Shown here: positions 7,187 through 15,554 of the stretch, piece after piece
Layout of the letters: every line of letters starts with the position of its first letter
How positions within the stretch are numbered: the first letter of the stretch is position 1
Assembly (NCBI GenBank): GCA_017417465.1
Contig: JAFPZD010000165.1
Location: 1-36,691 of the forward strand
Length of the DNA: 36,691 nt
Origin: Prevotella sp.
Lineage (GTDB): Bacteria; Bacteroidota; Bacteroidia; Bacteroidales; Bacteroidaceae
Direction: 5' to 3'
Notes under the pieces: model-generated
What the model was told of the DNA's origin: nothing
Database searches by the model: none
What the model saw: the letters and a program-made list of their open reading frames with translations, nothing else
Translations under genes and position numbers: made by a program

Positions 7187-10100
7187 ATGAGACATAACAT
7201 CAGCAAACACATAGCGCTGCTGGGCATGGGCCTCTGCCTGAGCCTGACGGCGACAGCACAGGAGCAGACGGTGAGGGGCCAGGTCGTCGACGAGCTTGGC
7301 GAGCCCGTCATCGGCGCTTCGGTGACCCTTGCCGGCGACAAGTCGAAGGGCACCATTACCGACCTTGACGGTAACTACCAGCTCAGCGTTCCCAAGGACG
7401 CCAAGGTGACCGTCACCTACATTGGCTACCTGCCGCAGACGGTGAAGCCCGGCGGCGTGGTGAAGCTCGCCGAGGACAAGCAGTCGCTCGACGAGGTGGT
7501 CGTCGTGGGTTACGGCTCACAGAAGAAGGCCCACCTCACCGGCTCGGTGGTCACCGTGCCGATGGACGAGATTCAGGACCTGGCCAGCGGAAGCCTCGCC
7601 TCGACGCTCAGCGGCCTGGTGCCCGGCCTGTCGGTCAGCGGCGGCAACGCCCGTCCGGGCGAGAATGCCCGCCTTCAGATCCGCGACGTGGGCGCCCTCG
7701 ACGACGTCGGCTCGTCTGCCCAGCAGCCCCTGTTCGTCATCGACGGCTACATCTATCCTAACGACATCAAGGTCGGCAACTCGTTCCAGAATCTTGGTGC
7801 CGAGGCCTTCAACAACCTCGACCCGTCGGAGGTCGAGAGCATCACCGTCCTGAAAGACGCCTCCGCCGCCGTCTACGGCTCGCGTGCCGCCAACGGCGTC
7901 ATCCTCGTCACCACGAAGAAGGGCAAGGTGGGCGCGCCGAGCATCAGTTACGGCGGCACCTTCGGTTTCACCGACGAGGTGGCCCGTCCGAAGATGCTCT
8001 CGTCGTGGCAGTACGGCCGCCTCTACAACGCCATCGCCGGTGCCGACCCCACCAACACCAGCCTCAACCACACCACCGCCCTGTTCCAGGCCGACGAGCT
8101 TGAGGCCATGCGCGGCCTGGACTACGACCTGCTCGACAAGTACTGGGAGACAGGCACGAAGATGAAGCACAGCATCAACGTCAGCGGTGCCACCGACAAG
8201 GTGAGCTACTTCGCCGGCGGCTCCTACTTCGACCAGGAGGGCAACCTCGGCAAGCTCGACTACGACCGCTGGAACTACCGTGCCGGTGTTGACGTGAAGG
8301 TGAGCCAGTGGCTCTCGGCCAACCTCACCGTCAGCGGCGACTACGGCAAGAAGAACACGCCGCTGCTGAAGGTCGGCGGTTCGAACGGCGAGAAGGACTA
8401 CAACCTGCTGCTTACCCGTCCCCGCTACATGCCTGAGTACGTCGACGACTACGCCCTCGTCTCCTATGGCGTGAGCAACACGCAGCGCAACCAGAACCAG
8501 AACTATGCCTTCGACGTGCTGCAGAACAACGGCGACTTCAACCGCAACATGTCGTCGAACACGTCGATCAACGCCGGCCTGAACTACGACTTCGGATGGA
8601 GCAAGGTGCTGAAAGGCCTGAAGATCGGCTTCACCTACTCGAAGAGCATCAACACGACGAAGACCAACCAGTACGGCTCGAACTTCACGCTCTACCAGAT
8701 GGTGAACCGCTACGGCTCGGGCAGCCACCTCTACACGCCGACCAGCGGCGACCGTCAGGACTTCGACTACCTGGCCGAGAGCAACTTCCTGCCGCTGTCG
8801 CTCAACAACGGCAACATGCTCTACCGCACGATGACGCGTAACGACAACTACCAGATGAACTTCACCGCCCAGTATGCGCGCACCTTCGGACAGCACGACC
8901 TCAGCGCCCTGTTCTCCATCGAGCGCTCAGAGCAGGAGGCCGAATACCTGCAGGGCGAACGCGAGCAGCCCTACCCCTTCACCACGTGGCAGTACAACTC
9001 GGCCACCGGTGAGCTGACCACCGTGTTCACACGCTCTGAGAGCGCCTCGTTCTCCTACATCGGCCGTCTGAACTACGCCTTCATGAACCGCTACCTGCTG
9101 GAGTTCCTCTTCCGTGCCGACGCCTCGACGAAGTTCGGGCCGGGCCACCGCTGGGGCTACTTCCCCTCGGTCTCCGGCGGCTGGGTCGTCAGCGAGGAAG
9201 AGTGGTTCCGCAACAACAACAGCCTCAGCTGGATTGACTTCCTGAAGCTCCGCGCCAGCTGGGGTCTCACCGGCCGCGACAACCTGGCCCCCTGGCAGTG
9301 GATGCAGATCTACGCCCAGGATGCCAACGGCGGCGTCATCTTCGGCACGGGCACTGGCAACGACTCTAGCAACCGCATCACCATCAACAAGAACAACTCG
9401 GCCGTGAACAGCGAGGCCCACTGGGACAAGTCGTACAAGATGAACGTCGGCCTCGACTTCCAGGTGCTGCGCAAGCGTCTGGCCTTCACCTTCGAGTACT
9501 ACTACGAGAAAAACCGCGAGATGCTGATGAACCTCAGCCAGGAGGTCCCCGGCACCGTCGGCACACAGTCGGCCTCCATCAACCTGGGCAAGATGAACAA
9601 CTGGGGATGGGAGCTCAGCGTCACCTGGCGCGACAAGATCGGCAAGGACCTCTCCTACCACGTCGGCGTCAACACGGGGATGAGCGACAACAAGGTGCTG
9701 CTCATGGACTGGACCACCGACCCGAAGGAGATCTACCGCAGCATCCAGTACGGCTCGCGCACCGACCTGGGACTCTGGGGCATGCAGTGCATCGGCATGT
9801 TCCGCTCCTTCCAGGACATCGAAGAATACTTCGACACCTACATGCGCCAGGCCGACGGCACCTACGGCACCTACATGGGTCTGACCAAGGACAAGGTGCG
9901 CCCCGGCATGCTCATCTATAAGGACGTGCGCGGTGCCTATAACCAGGAGACAGGCACCTACGACGGCCCCGACGGCATCGTCGACCGCGACAACGACCAG
10001 GTGCAGCTGGGCAAGCGCAGCAACATCTACGGCTTCACCGTCAACATGGGCGGCTCGTGGAAGGGCCTCGGACTGACGGCCCAGCTGGGCGCATCGTGGG

Positions 10101-10543
10101 GTGGCTACATGACGCTGCCCTCGCAGGCCCTGAGCGTTCCCTCGACGTCGAACATCGAGTTCTACAACATGCCCTCCTTCTGGGACCCCGACAATGTCTA
10201 TGTCTATCAGGACGTCGTCGACGGACGCGGCTACACCACCGTGCCCATGAACCGCGACGCCTACTACCCCAACCCCAGCTACGGCATCAACTCCATCGCC
10301 TCGAGCTTCTGGCGCGTCAGCGCTGCCCGCGTGGCCCTGAACCGCCTGACGCTGTCGTACACCGTCCCGTCGAAGACGTTTAAGAAGATTGGCATCAAGA
10401 GCTGCCGCGTGAACGTCACCGGACAGAACCTCATCAACTTCTACAATCCCTATCCCGACCACTTCACCAGCCCCATGGCCGGCAGCTACGGTGCCTATCC
10501 CAACCTGCGCAGCTGGACGGCCGGCGTGAACCTGTCGTTCTAA
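7187..10543 (+). CDS. susC: SusC/RagA-family TonB-dependent outer-membrane transporter
   Basis: A protein of 1118 residues, normal for SusC. It has a signal peptide (about 1-24), a carboxypeptidase-D regulatory-like domain (about 27-100, with VRGQVVDELGEPVIGASV), a TonB-box-like DEVVVVGYG starting at residue 102, a plug domain (with FVIDGY and the SusC signature YGSRAANGVILVTTKKG), and a long beta-barrel that ends in aromatic Phe. It imports oligosaccharides across the outer membrane with the SusD partner just downstream (gap 42 bases). No promoter is visible in the 99-base gap before it, so it is probably co-transcribed with the lipoprotein. The specific glycan cannot be read; the neighbouring pectate lyase suggests pectin fragments. 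Confidence 0.95.
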   Translation: MRHNISKHIALLGMGLCLSLTATAQEQTVRGQVVDELGEPVIGASVTLAGDKSKGTITDLDGNYQLSVPKDAKVTVTYIGYLPQTVKPGGVVKLAEDKQSLDEVVVVGYGSQKKAHLTGSVVTVPMDEIQDLASGSLASTLSGLVPGLSVSGGNARPGENARLQIRDVGALDDVGSSAQQPLFVIDGYIYPNDIKVGNSFQNLGAEAFNNLDPSEVESITVLKDASAAVYGSRAANGVILVTTKKGKVGAPSISYGGTFGFTDEVARPKMLSSWQYGRLYNAIAGADPTNTSLNHTTALFQADELEAMRGLDYDLLDKYWETGTKMKHSINVSGATDKVSYFAGGSYFDQEGNLGKLDYDRWNYRAGVDVKVSQWLSANLTVSGDYGKKNTPLLKVGGSNGEKDYNLLLTRPRYMPEYVDDYALVSYGVSNTQRNQNQNYAFDVLQNNGDFNRNMSSNTSINAGLNYDFGWSKVLKGLKIGFTYSKSINTTKTNQYGSNFTLYQMVNRYGSGSHLYTPTSGDRQDFDYLAESNFLPLSLNNGNMLYRTMTRNDNYQMNFTAQYARTFGQHDLSALFSIERSEQEAEYLQGEREQPYPFTTWQYNSATGELTTVFTRSESASFSYIGRLNYAFMNRYLLEFLFRADASTKFGPGHRWGYFPSVSGGWVVSEEEWFRNNNSLSWIDFLKLRASWGLTGRDNLAPWQWMQIYAQDANGGVIFGTGTGNDSSNRITINKNNSAVNSEAHWDKSYKMNVGLDFQVLRKRLAFTFEYYYEKNREMLMNLSQEVPGTVGTQSASINLGKMNNWGWELSVTWRDKIGKDLSYHVGVNTGMSDNKVLLMDWTTDPKEIYRSIQYGSRTDLGLWGMQCIGMFRSFQDIEEYFDTYMRQADGTYGTYMGLTKDKVRPGMLIYKDVRGAYNQETGTYDGPDGIVDRDNDQVQLGKRSNIYGFTVNMGGSWKGLGLTAQLGASWGGYMTLPSQALSVPSTSNIEFYNMPSFWDPDNVYVYQDVVDGRGYTTVPMNRDAYYPNPSYGINSIASSFWRVSAARVALNRLTLSYTVPSKTFKKIGIKSCRVNVTGQNLINFYNPYPDHFTSPMAGSYGAYPNLRSWTAGVNLSF

Positions 10544-10585
10544 GAGAATTGATAACTGACAACTGATTATCGAAAACCAAGAATT

Positions 10586-12931
10586 ATGATTACCAAGAGC
10601 ATACGATCTTTTCTCGCCGACGGCCTGCTGTGCTGCGGCATCGCTGCGGCCCTCACGGCCTGCTCAGACGACTTCCTGGCCGAGAAACGCAACTATGACA
10701 ACGTCAACGCCGACATCTACGACTACGTGGAGGGTTGCGAGGGACGCCTGAACGACATCTACGCCTGGTGCCTGCCCACCGTGGGCGACGTCACCGGCAC
10801 CATCAACCGCAACTTCCCCGTCTCGATGGGCAATGCCGACCTCTGCGCACGTGCCACCGAGGAGTATGCGGGCTTCAGCGACTTCGTCAACCCCGAAATC
10901 GAGCTGTCGTCGATGAGCGGCACCAACGGCGTGCCCGACTTCTTCACCGGCCAGACGCAGAACATCCAGGCATCGGTCTACGGCCGCATCCGCAACATCA
11001 ACGACTGCATCAACGGCATCGAGGGCAGCTCGCTGCCCGCCGAGCAGAAAGAGCCGTTGCTGGGACAGGCCTACTTCTTCCGCGCCTGGGCCTACTTCAA
11101 CCTCTTCCGCTGGTACGGAGGCGTGCCTCTCGTCACCGAGGTGCTCGAACCCGTCGAGGGCAACTACACGCCGCGCTCGTCGGCACGTGCCACCATGCAG
11201 TTCATCCTCGCCGACCTCGACCGCGCCGCACGCTTGCTGGCCGAAAACACCATGGGCGGCGGATGGAACGGCAGCAACTGGGGCCGCGTCACCACCGGTA
11301 CGGCCCTCGCCCTGAAGGGCCGCGTGCTGCTCTGGTGGGCCAGCCCCCTGTTCAACCGTGCCAACGACCAGGCCCGCTGGGCCACCGCCTACCAGCTGAT
11401 GAAGCAGGAGCTCGACAGCATCAATGCCTGCGGCTACGGCCTCTTCGCCACCGGCAGCAACGTCAACGGCAGCGACTTCGCCCTGCAGTTCCTCCAGGCC
11501 GGCCAGAACCCCGAGGCCGTCTTCGTCACCTTATATAATAATATAGAGGGCGACGGCCTCGACAACCAGCGCAACAACCGCTGGGAGCGCGACATCCGCC
11601 CGGCCAACACCGGCGGCGGCGGCAAGGGTGCCGGCCTGATGCTCATCCAGCAGTTCCCCATGGCCGACGGGCGTATTCCCGCCGGAATGGGCACCTACAC
11701 GAAGCTCGAGACGTCGCAGTATGCCTACGACGCCGAGGCGCCCTTCATGGACCGCGACCCCCGCTTCTACCGCACCTTCGCCTTCCCCGGCTTCCGCTGG
11801 GCCTACAACGGCAACGCCAGCCAGGCCAACCCCAACAACCCCAGCGACGGCAAGAACTACGTGCTCTGGAACTACGTGTGGTACACAGAGCTCAGCGAGG
11901 CCGGCGACCCTACCAACGGCAAATCCTACGGCGCCGACAACCTGCTCACCAGCAAGACCAACATCTACGTGCGCAAGAAGAGCGACGACCTCGACGTCAA
12001 CGCCTCGCCGCTCTATCAGTACGTGGCGCTCGACAGCAAGGGCTCGGCACCCTTCTACTCGGCAGCACCCCTCATCGAGCTGCGCTACGCCGAGGTGCTG
12101 CTCAACGTGGCTGAGGCCGCCTGCATGGCCGGCGACATGAGCTACGCCGTAGAGCAGCTCAAGCGCATACGCGCCCGCGCCGGCTACACCGCCGAGAACA
12201 ACTTCGGGCTGCAGGCCAACCTCGTCAGCGACCAGGCCGCCTGCATGTCGGCCATCCTCTACGAGCGGCAGATAGAGTTTGCCTACGAGGGCAAGCGCTT
12301 CGACGACCTGCGCCGCTGGATGCTCTTCGACGGCGGCTCACAGCTGCCCGACGGCGCACCCTCCACCTGGCAGCTCACCGGCTGGGGCGGCAACACCTGC
12401 ACGTGGCTCGGCTTCAAGCCCCTGAACGGCCAGCGCCGCGAGAGCATCGAGTTCCGCACTGCCGACAAGTTCGGCGTCGGCGGCACCACCTACGAGAGCG
12501 ACCCCATCATTGCCTACTACAAGACGTCGGTCACCGACAGCCTGAAAGCCCTGGTGAAGGAGCGACATGCCGACGACCCCAAGTGGACGACCGACTCTAT
12601 CAACAAGTTCATCGCCGCCACCTACGACCTCACCGCTGAGACCGTCAGGCGCTACCGCTCGCTGTCGGTCAACTTCAAGGAGGCCGACATCGTCACCCAG
12701 CTGCAGGCCCTCAAGGCCTGGTATCAGGACAACCTCGTGGTCACCGAGAAACGGGGCGACGGCTACGACTCGCAGAAGAACCTGCTCTACATGAACTACC
12801 GCCCGAAGTACTACATACTCGGACTGTCGTCAGGGGCACAAAGTTCCAACAAGGCCATCCCGCAGACCATCGGGTGGCAGGACTACAACAACGGCGGAGC
12901 CAACGGCACGTTCGACCCACTGGCCGACTGA
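10586..12931 (+). CDS. susD: SusD/RagB-family glycan-binding lipoprotein, unusually long
   Basis: A protein of 781 residues with the lipobox LTAC (lipid Cys26) followed by SDDFLAEKR, the usual SusD start. TPR-like helical pairs follow (QAYFFRAWAYFNLFRWYGGVPLVTE; LAEVLLNVAEAACMAG as seen near ELRYAEVLLN), then the C-terminal signature YERQIEFAYEGKRFDDLRRW. It captures oligosaccharide at the cell surface and acts as the lid of the SusC barrel. Most SusD proteins are 500-650 residues, so there is about 150 residues of extra sequence, mainly after the DLRRW motif (about 590-740). An AT-only patch at 11531-11545 (five codons rare in this GC-rich gene) stands out. Confidence 0.93.
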   Translation: MITKSIRSFLADGLLCCGIAAALTACSDDFLAEKRNYDNVNADIYDYVEGCEGRLNDIYAWCLPTVGDVTGTINRNFPVSMGNADLCARATEEYAGFSDFVNPEIELSSMSGTNGVPDFFTGQTQNIQASVYGRIRNINDCINGIEGSSLPAEQKEPLLGQAYFFRAWAYFNLFRWYGGVPLVTEVLEPVEGNYTPRSSARATMQFILADLDRAARLLAENTMGGGWNGSNWGRVTTGTALALKGRVLLWWASPLFNRANDQARWATAYQLMKQELDSINACGYGLFATGSNVNGSDFALQFLQAGQNPEAVFVTLYNNIEGDGLDNQRNNRWERDIRPANTGGGGKGAGLMLIQQFPMADGRIPAGMGTYTKLETSQYAYDAEAPFMDRDPRFYRTFAFPGFRWAYNGNASQANPNNPSDGKNYVLWNYVWYTELSEAGDPTNGKSYGADNLLTSKTNIYVRKKSDDLDVNASPLYQYVALDSKGSAPFYSAAPLIELRYAEVLLNVAEAACMAGDMSYAVEQLKRIRARAGYTAENNFGLQANLVSDQAACMSAILYERQIEFAYEGKRFDDLRRWMLFDGGSQLPDGAPSTWQLTGWGGNTCTWLGFKPLNGQRRESIEFRTADKFGVGGTTYESDPIIAYYKTSVTDSLKALVKERHADDPKWTTDSINKFIAATYDLTAETVRRYRSLSVNFKEADIVTQLQALKAWYQDNLVVTEKRGDGYDSQKNLLYMNYRPKYYILGLSSGAQSSNKAIPQTIGWQDYNNGGANGTFDPLAD

Positions 12932-12948
12932 GACGCCCCGGATTAACC

Positions 12949-13016
12949 AAAAAACATCCTGCATATCCTGCATATCCTGCACGTGCAGGGTATGCAGGAT
13001 ATGCAGGATGTTTTTT
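12949..13016. terminator. 34-bp-arm hairpin with no loop, after susD
   Basis: Left arm 12949-12982 and right arm 12983-13016 are reverse complements with one difference (a G-U pair in RNA). The arms start with A6 CATCCT and end with a T7 run, so it can terminate transcription in both directions. Inside the arm the 9-mer CATATCCTG is repeated. Confidence 0.9.
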
Positions 13017-13051
13017 TCTTTACTCAACTTCCGCATGTATTCGAATTAACC

Positions 13052-13129
13052 AAAAAACATCCTACACTTCCTACACTTCCTACACCTAAATTTAAGTGTA
13101 GGAAGTGTAGGAAGTGTAGGATGTTTTTT
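13052..13129. terminator. Second 34-bp-arm hairpin, same frame, different 9-nt unit
   Basis: Arms 13052-13085 and 13096-13129 are perfectly complementary, with a 10-base loop. The outer part A6 CATCCT is the same as in the preceding hairpin, but the repeated unit is CACTTCCTA. It lies 35 bases after the previous one; two strong terminators in tandem would fully isolate susCD from the pectate lyase gene. Confidence 0.9.
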
Positions 13130-13138
13130 GTGTTATTG

Positions 13139-13262
13139 TCAGTAACTCCGAAGTTACTCTCAGTATCTCCGAAGTTACTCTCAGTATCTTCGAAGTTACT
13201 GTCAGTATCTCCGAAGTTACTGTCAGTATCTCCGAAGTTACTGTCGGTATCTCCGAAGTAGG
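13139..13262. repeat. Tandem array, 6 units of exactly 21 bp (CAGTATCTCCGAAGTTACTGT)
   Basis: The CCGAAG (once TCGAAG) core is at 13148, 13169, 13190, 13211, 13232 and 13253, a strict 21-base period. Units differ at one to three positions. The flanks of the core (GTAACT..AGTTAC) are complementary, so each unit is a short palindrome. Confidence 0.9.
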
Positions 13263-13326
13263 CTGTCCAATTTGTTGTACCCGACTTTTAATATCTGCGT
13301 AGCCGATGCCGTAGGCATCAGACAAT

Positions 13327-13471
13327 GGTAGCCAGCCATTTTAATGGCTGGTAATAGGGACGGTATGGTGGGCGTGCCGTAGGTACGCGACGACAGTGGG
13401 TAGGCGTCGCGTACCTAAAGGCACGCTTCCCATCTGCCGTTTTGTACCAGCCGTTAAAACGGCTGGCTACC
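13327..13471. mobile_element. 145-bp element made of concentric inverted repeats (MITE-like)
   Basis: The outer arms 13327-13353 and 13445-13471 are inverted copies of a 27-mer (GGTAGCCAGCC...), differing at two positions. Inside, 13382-13392 and 13405-13415 are an 11-bp perfect inverted repeat with the same centre (near 13399), and the pieces between also pair loosely (GGGCGTGCC with GGCACGCTT). Each outer arm is itself a small hairpin. It encodes nothing convincing. A diverged relative is at about 30378-30470. Confidence 0.65.
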
Positions 13472-13617
13472 GTTGTCATGCCCCTACGGGGCTTTTCCCG
13501 GCGGCTGGCTACCGCTATCATTTTGGGTACAACAAAAGGACACCCTATCTCCGTTGGTTACAGTCAGTATCTCGGCTGGTTCTTTTTCGTTTAAGAAAGT
13601 GAAAAAACGCGAAACAT

Positions 13618-13648
13618 TTTGTAGAGTGCAGAAAAAAGTGTATCTTTG
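13618..13648 (+). promoter_or_regulatory. Promoter of the pectate lyase and probably the following operon
   Basis: TTTG at 13618-13621, 19 bases, then TATCTTTG at 13641-13648, an ideal match. It overlaps the in-frame ATG at 13646, which fixes the real start of the lyase at 13691. Confidence 0.85.
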
Positions 13649-13690
13649 CAGCTGATACGCAAAACAACTAATCTATACACCCAAAACGAC

Positions 13691-15463
13691 ATGAAGAAGT
13701 ACCTACCGTTATTGGCCGTCGTACTATTGACGGCATTGCCCGTTAGAGCACAATATCCGCAGATGACCGACGAGGCAGCAAAACTGATTGCCGACCTTAC
13801 CAAGCAGTGGGCAGCACACAGCGACTCCGCGTGGGAAGCGGCGTTCCCCATCATTGTGAAAGAAGCCAAGGAGGGGCGTCCCTTCGTACCCTGGGCCTCA
13901 CGCCCTTACGACCTGCGGCAGGCCAAGATTCCCGCCTTCCCAGGTGCTGAGGGTGGCGGCATGTTCACTTTTGGCGGCCGTGGCGGCAAGGTGCTCACCG
14001 TGAGCAACCTCAACGACTCTGGTCCAGGCTCGTTCCGCTGGGCCTGTGAGCAGGGTGGCGCCCGTATTGTGGTGTTCAACGTCTCAGGCATCATCCGCCT
14101 AAAATCGCCCATCAACGTGCGCGCTCCTTATATTACCATTGCTGGGCAGACAGCACCTGGCGACGGCGTCATCATTGCCGGTGAGTCGTTTCAGGTCGAC
14201 ACCCACGACGTCATCGTGCGCCACATGCGCTTCCGCCGAGGCGAGACGCTGGTGTGGCACCGTGAGGACTCCTTCGGTGGCAACCCCGTGGGCAACATTA
14301 TGATCGACCACTGCTCGTGCGAGTGGGGACTCGACGAGAACATCTCCTTCTATCGCCACATGTTCGACCTGCACGACGGCAAGGACAAGCGCAAGACGCC
14401 AACGGTGAACGTCACCATCCAAAACACCATCTCGGCAAAGGCGCTCGACACATGGAACCACTCTTTCGGCTCGACCATCGGCGGTGAGAACACCACCTTT
14501 ATGCGCAATCTATGGGCCGACAACACAGGGCGTAACCCAAGCATTGGCTGGGGCGGCGTCTTCAACTTCATCAACAACGTCGTCTACAACTGGGTACACC
14601 GTACGGCCGACGGCGGCGAGTACTCCACAATGTCGAACTTCATCAACAACTACTACAAGCCAGGACCGCTCACTCCGAAAGACACGCCAGTGGGACACCG
14701 CATCGTGAAGAGCGAGAGCCGCTCAGAGGGGCTCTTCCCCTTCAAGCAGTTCGGACGCGTGCATGCCACGGGTAACATCATGGAGGGCTTCCCAGAGATT
14801 ACACGCGACAACTGGAAGGGTGGTGTGCAGACCGCCGACAAGGACGGCGAAATGGACGAGACGGAGCTGACGCTGATGCGTTCCGACGAGCCGTTCGAGA
14901 TGCCTTTCGTCAGCATCATGGGGGCTGAGCAAGCCTTCAACTGGGTGCTGCAGAACGTAGGGGCCACGGTGCCCTGCCGCGACATCGTCGACGAGCGTAT
15001 CTGCGAGGAAGTGCGCACGGGCGTAGCCTACTACGTGAAAGACTACGAGAAAGAGCTGGCCAAGATTGAGAAGAAGACGGGCGTGAAGCAGAATCCCTAC
15101 GGCGACATGTGGGGCCTTAGTCCCAAGAGCCAGAACGAAGAGGGCTTCTTCAAATACCGCCGTCTTGGCAACGACAGCTACAAGCAGGGCATCATCACCG
15201 ACCCGCGCCAGATGGGCGGCTATCCCGACTACCGCGACTGGCAGCCCTACCAGGACACTGATCTCGACGGCATGCCCGATGCGTGGGAACTGGCTAACGG
15301 TCTGAACCCCAACGACCCTGCCGATGCCAACGGCGACCTGAACGGCGACGGCTACACGAACATCGAGAAATATATCAACGCCATTCCCACCACCTCGAAA
15401 GTGGATTGGCGCAACCTGAACAACAACTACGACACGCTGGCTGGAAAAGGCCGACTGATGTAG
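13691..15463 (+). CDS. Secreted pectate lyase, polysaccharide lyase family 1 type
   Basis: A protein of 590 residues. The signal peptide (MKKYLPLLAVVLLTALPVRAQ) supports the start at 13691. The body is a right-handed beta-helix: PGAEGGGMFTFGGRGGKVLTVSNLNDSG is the typical PL1 opening, DHCSCEWGLDENIS (206-219) matches the Ca-binding/active-site strand, and RNP at Arg281 followed by the NNVVYNW strand matches the catalytic-Arg region. The C-terminal part has two calcium-loop-like repeats (DTDLDGMPDAWE at 522-533 and NGDLNGDGYTN). PL1 cleaves polygalacturonate by beta-elimination, giving unsaturated oligogalacturonides. The family normally acts outside the cytoplasm. It comes 91 bases before the transketolase genes, with no new promoter seen between. 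Confidence 0.88.
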   Translation: MKKYLPLLAVVLLTALPVRAQYPQMTDEAAKLIADLTKQWAAHSDSAWEAAFPIIVKEAKEGRPFVPWASRPYDLRQAKIPAFPGAEGGGMFTFGGRGGKVLTVSNLNDSGPGSFRWACEQGGARIVVFNVSGIIRLKSPINVRAPYITIAGQTAPGDGVIIAGESFQVDTHDVIVRHMRFRRGETLVWHREDSFGGNPVGNIMIDHCSCEWGLDENISFYRHMFDLHDGKDKRKTPTVNVTIQNTISAKALDTWNHSFGSTIGGENTTFMRNLWADNTGRNPSIGWGGVFNFINNVVYNWVHRTADGGEYSTMSNFINNYYKPGPLTPKDTPVGHRIVKSESRSEGLFPFKQFGRVHATGNIMEGFPEITRDNWKGGVQTADKDGEMDETELTLMRSDEPFEMPFVSIMGAEQAFNWVLQNVGATVPCRDIVDERICEEVRTGVAYYVKDYEKELAKIEKKTGVKQNPYGDMWGLSPKSQNEEGFFKYRRLGNDSYKQGIITDPRQMGGYPDYRDWQPYQDTDLDGMPDAWELANGLNPNDPADANGDLNGDGYTNIEKYINAIPTTSKVDWRNLNNNYDTLAGKGRLM

Positions 15464-15490
15464 CCCTCTAACCGCCCTCCGTTCAGTATG

Positions 15491-15507
15491 CCGCGTTGTT
15501 AACGCGG
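15491..15507. other. Short hairpin in the lyase-transketolase gap
   Basis: CCGCGTT and AACGCGG flank a 3-base loop. There is no T-run after it, so it is probably an RNA-stability or processing element and not a terminator. Confidence 0.4.
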
Positions 15508-15554
15508 CCTAATAGTGAAATCACATAATAGTGAAATTGTAAAACAGTTAAATA

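Noticed and set aside
8927-10462. Very long minus-strand frame opposite susC
   Set aside because: A by-product of GC-rich codon use in susC; the translation is Val/Ala/His/Gly-rich with no domain. Similar long frames opposite 5609-6520, 7517-8896 and 4532-5188 are rejected for the same reason.
13327-13521. 67-codon minus-strand frame over the nested palindrome
   Set aside because: The translation only reflects the palindrome, and there is no start context.
13646-13690. Upstream in-frame ATG of the pectate lyase
   Set aside because: It overlaps the -7 box; the start at 13691 gives a clean signal peptide.
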